Positions 38,010-49,965 of a DNA stretch of 64,000 nt are shown here, in pieces. The DNA is from Agrocybe praecox (lineage: Eukaryota; Basidiomycota; Agaricomycetes; Agaricales; Agrocybaceae), in assembly GCA_964017145.1 (NCBI GenBank), contig OZ024852.1, positions 1,241,945 through 1,305,944 on the forward strand, given 5' to 3'. Numbering within the stretch: position 1 is the stretch's first letter; the number at the start of each line of letters is the position of its first letter. The notes under the pieces are model-generated. The model saw nothing but the letters and a program-made list of their open reading frames with translations. It had not been told where the DNA came from and searched no databases. Both the position numbers and the translations under genes were made by a program.

Positions 38010-38529
38010 ATGCAGTTGTTATCCACCACCTTCTTTGCTATACTTGCTGCCTTTGGGATCCATGGCCCTGCTACTACTGAGAACGGTGTTGTCTCCGTGG
38101 TCAGTATCATTCTCATTGCATTTAGTTTGGCACTTGTATCTCTCACGGTTTTTTCCAGAGAGAACCTAACGTCCGGTTCTGTCCTCGCCGTTTCTTTATA
38201 GCATGCTCGTCTCTATCCATCAGTCCAGGTACATGCGAGAAACTAGCCATCCACTCCACAGTGCGCTACGATCTTGGAGTCATCTCAGTGCCCAAGGGAT
38301 ATAGGTGCTCATTATATCAGTCAGTTTTTAGACCTTTTTTTCTGTCTTTAATCAGATATACCGAACCAACATGGTATTTCACAAAGAAGACTGTCTAGAC
38401 GTTAGCACTGTCGTCTATGGCCCAGGCTTCACGAAAGTCGAAGATTCTCGTGTCACTCGTCGCAGTTACCGCTGCGAGCGAATTACTGTATATGAATCGA
38501 TGGTTCATTGGTTGAGCTCATCTCTGTGA
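38010..38529 (+). CDS. Small secreted cysteine protein, family copy 5 (splicing of last exon unclear)
   Basis: Exon 1 (38010-38099) encodes the signal peptide MQLLSTTFFAILAAFGIHGP. A phase 0 intron ends at 38158. Exon 2 reads REPNVRFCPRRFFIACSS, then PGTCEKLAIHSTVRYDLGVI and SVPKGYRCSLYQ. The last exon holds EDCLDVSTVVYGPGFTKVED, then RRSYRCERITVYESMVHWL. The DLG core and the final SYRC clearly place it in the family. The conserved phase 2 donor (CA|GTCAGT) would put the last exon into a frame with an early stop. A less usual donor (GTTTTT) a few bases on restores it. It could be functional, or recently frameshifted. Confidence 0.6.
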
Positions 38530-38790
38530 CATTTTAGTGACGGAAGTAAAGTTAATACAAGGGCACGTAAATACCCAATATCACCAATGATGGTAACTTT
38601 GACCGGCGCCTAAACAGTTGTAAATAAATAATTGCACGATACTTTGCTACATCCTCATTGCGGTTTGCCTACATCTTTTTCTTTTTTTTTTTCTCCGTTT
38701 ACAAATACCCATATTCGAAATTCTACTAGCCGTCGCAAGGCACACAGCCCAACTGAAATGTGTCCAATCTTGGATCGTATTCGTGTTTCG

Positions 38791-39284
38791 TCACTGGTTT
38801 TGTATCATTGATAAGCAGCGGAAGGAGCCGCGAGTAATCTGAGTCAAGTGTTCTGGAATAACTGTTATGCCTGACTGGACGACGTTGGTAGGAATACCCC
38901 TGCAGGCGGCATCTCTGAAATGAATAGTAAATTGTCAACACCGGTATTTGGACGAGGAGGTTTTGAAGGACTAACGGATGAACTGTGCATGCATATCCCA
39001 TGGGGACGGTTATAGATCCAAGGTCGTTCTGAAATACTCTTGGCACTCCATCGCAGTGTCCCAAGAGGATGGGCTCATAGAAACTTCCTATACGGGCGTG
39101 GTGAGGGCAGAACCTTATTTCGTTGGCACTGGCTCCGGCATCCTACGCATAATTGTCAGAGATAAAATTCGTGGTAGGGCTCGATACTACAGACAGCAGC
39201 TACATCGACACCGCTGTCCTGAGGACCTGGGGTAGCAGTGACGATGGTGACAAGTACGGTCAAAATAGAGAAGGGGAAATGCAT
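38791..39284 (-). CDS. Small secreted cysteine protein, family copy 6
   Basis: The signal peptide MHFPFSILTVLVTIVTATPG is followed by an acidic stretch (QDSGVDVAA). After a phase 0 intron exon 2 reads DAGASANEIRFCPHHARIGS, LGHCDGVPRVFQNDLGSITV and PMGYACTVH. A phase 2 intron follows. The last exon is DAACRGIPTNVVQSGITVIP, then LTQITRGSFRCLSMIQNQ. The DLGS core, G-Y-x-C and final F-R-C match copies 5 and 7. The first donor is an unusual GTCTGT. It converges with copy 5, 261 bases apart, and is followed by copy 7 on the same strand. Secreted, function unknown. Confidence 0.75.
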
Positions 39285-40005
39285 TGTTGAACAGAAAGGT
39301 GATTTCGAGTCTGAGTTTGGCTCTGGGAGGATATTAGAGATATCTCTCTAACAATCGGCGAGAGCTACGGTCCTACTTATATTTAAATATTCTGGCTATC
39401 TAATCCTCAGTAATAATTAGAAGCTCAGGTAAACTCCGACCCCTTTACGCACAGAGCCTCATGGTCGCCATCCTTTTCCGCTTTGCATCCCCCTTGAACT
39501 TCAATTTTGGAACCCTCACTACCTATACGTCTTATTACCAGTACAACTAGTACCAACCTTACCATCGATTACGTTTCATCGACATCGTGTATGATGTGGA
39601 TTCTTTTTCTCCCTATTTTACACGCCGGGAAAGCGAACATTGCTGGTCAAGTACTTGCTAACCTGTAGTAGGGAAGTCATTATTTTCTCCGAGTCAGATT
39701 GGAAAGAGACGCAGGCCGATATCATCTCCAAGTACATGATGCTCCAATTTGACACAATTCCATTAATTAGGGACATTAATCAGTGTTCTATTGAATCTAT
39801 TTTCAACATTTACATATCTATTTTTTAACCACTGACGCACCTACCTTTCCGACTGACTAGAAATTATCATCGTGTACGCAGCAGCAGCCTGACTGAGGAG
39901 CAGAGATATAAACTGAGTCGCATTTTTTGTTTCTTTACATCAAGTACATCGAACAAGTAAGTACACCAACTTGAACTAAGTTGATGGTTTTGGTAACTCT
40001 TCATT

Positions 40006-40486
40006 CTACTCGCATCTGTAGCTAAAGCGAGTAATGCGAGGGTTTAATACAGTAAGACCGGAGGTGTATGCGATAGAGCTTTCTCCTTTACAGCCGGGAT
40101 CCCTGTTGAAGTGTGTATTTTGTCATTCCTCTAATCCAATAAGCTGAGGCCCAAATGAAGAGAAACTGACCTGTAAAAAATGCACGCGTCTCCTGAATTG
40201 ATGTTTACGGAGCCAAGGTCGTTTCGGAGTGCTTTATTGAGCTCCACACATCTGCCAGAGTTGATTGGCTCGACTACACATGGACTCTGACCTACGATAG
40301 CAGGGCAGAGCCTAATTACTCCGGCGTTGACTGCATCCTGAAGAATAGGTAGGTAAATGAGAACTGATAAAAATGACGGTGAGGGTCACCAACATGAGAC
40401 ATAGTGGCATCGCTGTCCTCGATGGCCGGCCTGGCGACAGCGACAGCGACGAGCATATACAAAGCGGTTGCAAAAGTAAATTTCAT
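40006..40486 (-). CDS. Small secreted cysteine protein, family copy 7
   Basis: The signal peptide MKFTFATALYMLVAVAVARP is followed by EDSDATMSH and a phase 0 intron. Exon 2 reads DAVNAGVIRLCPAIVGQSPC, INSGRCVELNKALRNDLGSV and NINSGDACIFYR. A phase 2 intron follows, then DPGCKGESSIAYTSGLTVLN and PRITRFSYRCE. The mature protein has six cysteines: the four core ones plus two earlier ones, in LCP and SPC. A TATA box about 90 bases upstream and the leader resemble those of copy 4. The gene is intact and a good type member for the family. Confidence 0.8.
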
Positions 40487-40573
40487 AGTAGCGCAGCGAT
40501 GATTGTGTTGGCTCTCTCGAGAAGGTAGTTAGTAGTGGGAGCTCTCTGAAGAGTCTGAGCAGGGTGAAGTTTG

Positions 40574-40582
40574 CTTTTATAG
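40574..40582 (-). promoter_or_regulatory. TATA box of secreted protein copy 7
   Basis: The minus strand reads AATCTATAAAAGCAA, sharing 14 of 15 bases with the box before copy 4, which suggests duplication together with the promoter. Confidence 0.55.
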
Positions 40583-41370
40583 ATTCTGGCGACCGCATCA
40601 TGTGCTTCGACCGAGCCTCCGAATGTAATTATTATTACCTCCTAGCGGTTTCCTACTCTAATTTGGACGCTGCTAATGTTAGCTAATGTTAACACTCCTA
40701 TCTGGAAAACCGTATTCAGAATGGAGATAGTATGTAATTTTGTTTTAATTTGTCAGTGCATCGGGTCTAGATAACTTCTATTATAGAAAGAATACACCGT
40801 TACATTTCTTACCTGCCTCTCTTATGTGTGAGCGTACGATTCAGCCCCGAACATGGCAAATTAATTTCAAATATCCAAGTTCTCGTGGGAATGCTTCGGG
40901 TAATGCCGTGTCGGATATGCGGCATGGTCATAGTTTCGACCCATGTTCAACTTCGTTCGACCGTACTATCGGATGGCTATCATTCAGTTGTTATCTGGAA
41001 AACGAGTACGTTCTGATGAATGTAAATTCATTGATACAGAAGTCATATTGGACGAATCCTTCTCGACGCCTTGAAAGTCTCAAACATATGTTTTCCTTTT
41101 TGTCGCCCATTCTTCACTTCTACTCTGTCGCTTGGACCAGTCCTAGTGGTAATGGACTCTGCAGCGTATGTCCCTTGTGTTAGACGTTACTGTTGTTTGC
41201 CGTTGAACAAATAGTGCGTTTCCCTATTCCTTTTCAATGTTTACTGTTAGTTTTCCGCCTACATTTGACCAGTCATCAAACAAGGACTTCCTTTTGTGCC
41301 AATGTTTGTAAGTCCTTCCTTATATTATGTTCTATCTTTCGAAGCAGACAAAACACAAACCCGTTCCAGT

Positions 41371-42756
41371 ATGGGCAAAAAACCTATCTCATCCAAGTTC
41401 AACACCAGGGCGATGAAAGTCATCATCACTGAACGCCGTAGGAAATCGAAACAGCTTGCGAGGCAAGAAAGCGCTCCTTCGCCTATATCTCGCTTTCCCC
41501 TCAAAATTCTTTCTTGTATACTTCGATACTCTAGATCATTCAAGGCCTTTCCTTCCCGGCATCACTACTAACCGCATCACTATTCCCTGCCATGCCTGGC
41601 GATTACGTCGCGCATGGCGGCACGCTGAGTCTCCGACCCACTTCTCTGGACGGATATATCTCTTGAGTGTCCCTCATGGGTCAAGGCAATGCCAATTCCA
41701 AACCTACGCCAATAGTGACTGATTCGTACGCTACGTGGCAACTAGAATTCCCCTCAAAAACTTCCATACAACTGTCTCTCTGAGATGGATAACTTGCGAC
41801 AGTTGGAAATTACTAAGGGCTGCCTCTTCAACTGGGACGTTGACACCTTGCAAACAGGGCGTTCCTCATTACTCTCAAGATTCATGACATCTCATTGTCA
41901 TTCCGCCTAAGCAGGGATCACTTCTGGAATGCGCTAGGCTAGGCTAACTGCCTCGCCTTGAGCACCTAGCCATCGGCAATGCTTTTCCGATCGTCTACGA
42001 ACCCGAAGATATTCATTTCCTACCGTCACCCAAGAAAAACCCTTGATACCCGAGTCCTGTCTCTCTACATCTCGCTTCAGAGGGAAATGAACGTTGCTTT
42101 GTATCTGAGAGCACCCAAATCTCGTGTTCAATATAGTCTCTCAATCAGGGCTTATCCCTCGGACATTAACCAACGACGGAGCGTCAGCTAATGACGACGA
42201 TAGTGACAGGGGACTATTGCGACTCCAGTCTCCCATGGACCCCAACTTGGGCAATGCTGTACCTTCAGAAAACGAGCTGCTCTGGGGGAATTTTTCCTCC
42301 GTCATACTACCACCCTTCAAAAAAACAATCCAAAAGGTCGTGTACTCTATCGGTGACGGAGAGATATCCTCTGATGTGCTGGCGGGGACGTTGGGGCCTC
42401 TGCAAGAATTAACATTTCTCGAGATGAGATACCGTCCAAATCCGGCGAGGGAAATGTTGACTACACTGCGTATGGAGTCTACGAGCATTTCAGATTCACT
42501 GGAAGGGGCATCAGAGGCGACTGAGCGACTTTCTTTCCCCCGTCTTGGGCAACTTACACTAGATGGCGCAGACTTCGACGTTAAGAACATCTCAGAGCAC
42601 TGGAGTATACGCACAGTTCGTGATTGTCTCAAATGGAGGAAGCATCACGGCTACACGTTACAAAACCCGGTATTGAAAGGATGCGCCGGGATGACAGACA
42701 GGTCACTGGACTGGGACAGAGAGCCAAAGATGTATTCTCACCAGGATATGGACTAG
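41371..42756 (+). pseudogene. Degraded F-box-like gene
   Basis: The first frame (MGKKPISSKFNTRAMKVI...) reaches SPISRFPLKILSCILRYS, an F-box-like start, then breaks. Another frame continues with PCHAWRLRRAWRHAESPTHF, like the CHAWRxxALxSPxLW segment of agaric F-box proteins. A third frame (42228-42756) carries MDPNLGNAVPSENELLWGNF, VVYSIGDGEISSDVLAGTLG and FPRLGQLTLDGADFDVKNIS, leucine-rich-like. No set of introns joins these convincingly, so the gene is broken several times. Confidence 0.5.
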
Positions 42757-42884
42757 GTGTACTACGTGTGGTCAGATTGAAAACTAGTACCGCTTAGGAA
42801 TAGTGTGTACATATACAAGATTTTCTTTTGTTTGGGGGATATCCTACATTACTTTCTAATTCTAATTCAATATCATCGCGAAAG

Positions 42885-42951
42885 AAAGAAAGAAAACATT
42901 TAAATTGAAATCTCCACTTCCGAGCCTCCCAATGTATGTATATGTATGTAT
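42885..42951. repeat. Simple repeats (GAAA and ATGT/TATG)
   Basis: A short GAAAGAAAG run at 42882-42895 and a TATGTATG run at 42934-42953 lie in the intergenic region downstream of the PAK kinase gene. A second GAAA run is at 43257-43275. Confidence 0.7.
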
Positions 42952-43543
42952 GTATACCACAACAACAAAAGTCTATCAGTCAGAAAATCTTCGTTATCAC
43001 CGCGACAAATACCAATAAAAGGTGTGGGTAACATTGACAATGATATGGTTATACGCCCCTTCGTAGTAGTAAGGGAGCACAAAATTGTATAAGGAGGGAG
43101 GTGAACGTCCAAGGAAAAGAGAAAGATAGAACGGAAGAAATAAAATAAAGAAAATTGTAACAAAAAAAGTACGCGGCGGTGACGGGAAGGGAGATGGTGG
43201 AAGAGATCGAGGAGGATAGAGTGGAGACGTACTGTACATAGTATAGGTAGTTTCAGAAAGAAAGAAAGAAAGAACAGAATAGAATAGAGAGAAACGTTAA
43301 AAATTTCGTAAAACGAGGATTTTTTTTTTTACTCTTTCCTTACAGATGCTGCCATTTATAAACCGACACAAAACAATAAGAACACAATAGATGTACGATA
43401 CAATGATTCGGATGGAGGAGACAGACAGTGGTTGGTGGCGGTGGCGGTATGGTGGATGTCGATATAGATGGGATGCTTTGAAACTCTTGAAAGAAAGAAA
43501 AGACAGACGAAACAAGGGAAGAAAGAAAAGAGGACGTTTTCAC

Positions 43544-46341
<2,798 letters not shown>

Positions 46342-48490
46342 GAGGGTGAGTTGTCAAATATCTTTGATCCAGCGAATGGGGAGCCTGTGAATGCGTCGTT
46401 AGGGATAATTCTGGACCCGGCTACAACGGCGATGCACACGATTCGAGTCCCGCAATTAACGAAGAAAGAAAACAAAGACAAGATGCAAACTCCCTAACTG
46501 TCCACCCTTCCAATCCTTCCTTGCCACTTTCGTACAATTTTGCCAACTAACTCACATACGATTCACGTGATTCAGTACTGCGCCCAAGATTACTAGAATT
46601 ATGTAATAATCTTCCCAACAGATCGCGCCGGGAGGCCGACCTGCTTAGCGACCGCCAACGACTCCTAACTGGACAGTCTGTGCAAAAGTACAATTCCCAA
46701 CTAGTCTTCCTTGCTTTATTGTTCTTCTCTCACTTTGACCTCTGAATGTCAGTGGCCCACCGGACGTCCCCTTTTCTGCTTCTCCTCTGAGCCAAAGCGT
46801 GCATGTTCTTCTATTCTTCCGTGCATTCGGTGTATCAAACCCGGATTGGACTCTTTTGCTCGCATCTTTCTCTGTTAATGTGCTATGCAGCCATCTCATC
46901 TTAACTGGTCGACGTTTGCTGATGATTGTTCCTTTGAAACGCATGATGCTGGAGTAAGATGAAGTTACAAACACGAAGACTTGGACGACGATCCATCAAT
47001 TAGGTATCGCCAGGGGCGATGTTGACCTGGAAGAACCAACAGCGCTAGATTTGTACTCCAACTCAAGTTGGCAACATCTTCATATCAGGTCTGGCCTTAT
47101 CTCATTGCAGAGCATCTACATCAGGCGCACTGCCTTCACCCTGGGCTCGTGCTTGAACTAGCAAAACAAAGATGGAACGTGCTCGACCGTTGTGGATGGA
47201 TGGCCGGATATGCATTTTCTCTCTTATCCGATCTTCATCATCATCAAAGATGCACCGTTATACCTTATACCCCGAACCGAGGATTTTGAGTGCGGATTAC
47301 AACAATCACTCCCTATTACGAGCACAAATCATAACATGTTTTTGTGCTTCGGTATGACACCGGTGACATCTCCAAGGCACACTCTTGTTGTAATCTATCA
47401 TGACGCAAAAAAAACCTAAACACTTGTAGTGCAGGCGCCCAGTTCATGACGCCACCGAGGCAGTACTACATGCACGTACATCTGTTGATGCGCTGATCTT
47501 TATTTATTGAATGTTTTACCTTTGTGTTGTTTGGAGGCGCGCTCGCCGACTGTTGCATGACTACTTTGGGAATTGATCCTGTCGGGAGTCGGGGACCATC
47601 CTTGTTTTTGAGGCGCCGTGGAGGAATGCACGCTGCCTAGTAATTAGGCACTACCCTCTTCTACTTTTCTCTGGGTGCCCTTATTTTTCTCGTTGGATAG
47701 CAGCGGACGCCCCGGAAGCCTCAGATGACACCTGATTGTGCCGGGCTTTATGCTCACCTCGAGTCGCCGAGTCCGAGTTTGTGAGTGCTAATTATTCCAG
47801 TTTATTCCCATTCTTATCCTAAACTCTCGTTGTGTTAGCAGCCTTGTAAAATATGACCGTCATGTATGCCTATAGCGACACCAAATCAAACTAAAAATCC
47901 AAACTAATCCGCACAGAGCAAAAGAATACCTTGTCGCATGCATTGGTCCTGTTAACTCTATGAACTGACAAGGACTCGCTATTAGTAGCGCATGCGCTAT
48001 GCATGCACGGCCCCGGCACCTTTTCCTGTACGGTCCTCTATCTTTTCATAGGCTCTTAGGATCTTCCAAGTCCGGAACATAAGTGGTATATCGACCGTAG
48101 TCCAGTACTACTGGCGACTTCTAGTTAACAACTCGGTCACTTCGTTGTTTACCGCCAGGTCTTACAACAAACCGCCAGGTCTCAATTGAGAGTAGCAATG
48201 TCTCACAAGTTGCGACTTGTGTCATTGTCACCATCATGCCGAAATTTAACATATATATACTCCCCACCATATATTCTTTCCATTGGAGAGGCGACGTCTT
48301 ACATTCCATCTGCCTTGGCTCTTTCATATTCCTGGTTGAGTTGCTTTCCTCCCTGCTGATCCCTGTTTACAGGCCAGCTGTTTATCTTCCTTCCTTCCTT
48401 TCTTAGTTTCTTCTCTCCCTCTTCTTTCAGCGTTGTCACTTTCGTTTGACGTCGGAAGTTCGTTGATCGACTGACTACTTGCCGATTATT
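46342..48490. other. Long intergenic region between divergent genes
   Basis: 2.1 kb without a gene I can support. It contains a direct repeat of ACCGCCAGGTCT (48151-48162 and 48171-48182) and a TATA-like CATATATATACTC at about 48250, a likely core promoter for the histidine-rich gene. A 109-codon minus-strand ORF at 46645-46974 has no protein-like features. Confidence 0.45.
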
Positions 48491-48625
48491 ATGATTTTAC
48501 GAACCACCTTTCTCTTCACGCCTCGATATACGAAAACAACGACAACGACGAATACGACAACTGTGATCCATACCACGACCACAATATACAACAATTTCCA
48601 GCTCCGATCTCTCAACGTCTATTAG
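48491..48625 (+). CDS. Upstream ORF of 44 codons in the leader of the His-rich gene
   Basis: It starts MILRTTFLFTPRYT and continues with a threonine-rich run (KTTTTTNTTTVIHTTTT) to LRSLNVY and a stop, 150 bases before the next ATG at 48776. If transcription starts near 48280, this is the first sizeable reading frame on the mRNA and could limit translation of the main frame. It may also be chance in a CA-rich leader. Confidence 0.35.
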   Translation: MILRTTFLFTPRYTKTTTTTNTTTVIHTTTTIYNNFQLRSLNVY

Positions 48626-48775
48626 ATATTCACGAGTGCGTACGAAATTTAACTATTCCGAGTGATATCTCTCTTTACTAAACACTACGAATTATAGCTC
48701 CACCGATTCCTTGTGAATCTTCTTTTTGTAACGACAATTTCTTCCCATCTTCATCCCAGGAAGACGTGAAACGCA

Positions 48776-49306
48776 ATGGATAGAACGAATACGATGTCAC
48801 CGATGATGCACGACAATGACCATGATCACGATGATCGTCTTCACACCTGGTTCAGGCACTGGACCTCCCCCTCTACTATCGAGCTGGAGCATGCCCTGAA
48901 ACACCAACAACAACTTCAACAACTTCATGACGACCACGACCACGACGACCACGACGGCAAGAAATCTGGCACAAACGAACCCAACGTCGCACACGATCGT
49001 CACTCTGTTGACAATGACCACCGCCATCACCATTTAGTAACGCACCATGCTCATGCCCATGCTCACAACCATTCACATTCACCACCAGCAACCTCTGCCT
49101 CTGCCTCTGCTCTAACACTGGCACATGAACCACATCATGACCCACACGAATCTCGCTCCCCCTCCAATCGCTTTGACAGCAGCAACGACGCAGGGTACAC
49201 AAGTACCAGCACGAGCTCACGCCCACGCCCACGACAAAAAATACGCAGGAAACGATGTTCCCATGATCTTCGATTCGACTATTTGAATCAGGACTGCAAA
49301 GGATAG
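48776..49306 (+). CDS. Histidine/aspartate-rich low-complexity protein
   Basis: A single exon of 176 codons opens MDRTNTMSPMMHDNDHDHDD, then DRLHTWFRHWTSPSTIELEH. It contains clustered His/Asp (DDHDHDDHD) and His/Ala (HAHAHAHNHSHS) runs and ends with a basic patch (RPRPRQKIRRKRCSHDLRFD) and two cysteines. No signal peptide or membrane segment. Metal binding is suggested by composition only. The leader is long, about 500 bases, and the 3' region is T-rich. The antisense frames are shadows of the repeats. The ordered segment LHTWFRHW and the basic tail argue against pure junk. Confidence 0.5.
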   Translation: MDRTNTMSPMMHDNDHDHDDRLHTWFRHWTSPSTIELEHALKHQQQLQQLHDDHDHDDHDGKKSGTNEPNVAHDRHSVDNDHRHHHLVTHHAHAHAHNHSHSPPATSASASALTLAHEPHHDPHESRSPSNRFDSSNDAGYTSTSTSSRPRPRQKIRRKRCSHDLRFDYLNQDCKG

Positions 49307-49965
49307 TCGTTGGAACGATGATGATAACGATTTAACGACGATGCTCTCGTACTCTGTAGCTTTATGCCTCATCAACACACTCATTCACTATCTATTCATC
49401 TCATTCATCTAATCACAAAGTCCAAGTCTATGTATGTATTTATGGTATTCATCTTGTATTCATCCCCGAGCTGCAAGTTCTTTTGTATGTACCAACATCA
49501 TTTGTACACCTTTCCTCTTCCCTCCATTCCATTTCACTCGTTTCTTCCATCTTCCATTCAATTTCCAGTGTATCATCATTTTGTAACATTACTCACGCGC
49601 ATTCCGGCTGACTGCCAACTGTATTAATCATACTTACTGTATTCAGCAAATCTTTCATGTAGCCACAATCTGTATCCACTCACCAACGTCACCTGTAAAG
49701 GACTGTATGTAAATTCTGTGTATTTGTAGTCTTTATGTTTTATGTTCTCGTTATGCACGTTATAAAATCACATGTGTTATCTTTGCAAGTTCGCATTTGA
49801 AGCACGAAAGATACAGCGGTAGTTTTTACGTCTAGTCTAAGTACAATGTTAACAGGCTCTGATAGTTTTACAAATGATTCTCGTTAGTGCTAATTGATAC
49901 ATAAAGCAATATAATAGTTAGAAAAGAAAAAAGGTGAAATTTCCGGATGCATAAAGGGTCGTATG
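49307..49965. other. Convergent 3' region of the His-rich gene and TEL1
   Basis: AT-rich, with no gene supported. Confidence 0.4.

Noticed and set aside
46645..46974. A 109-codon minus-strand ORF upstream of the PAK kinase
   Set aside because: No recognised motif and no partner exons; may be leader sequence.
48797..49232. Minus-strand ORFs rich in Val and Arg/Gly
   Set aside because: Antisense of the His/Asp codon runs in the plus-strand gene.
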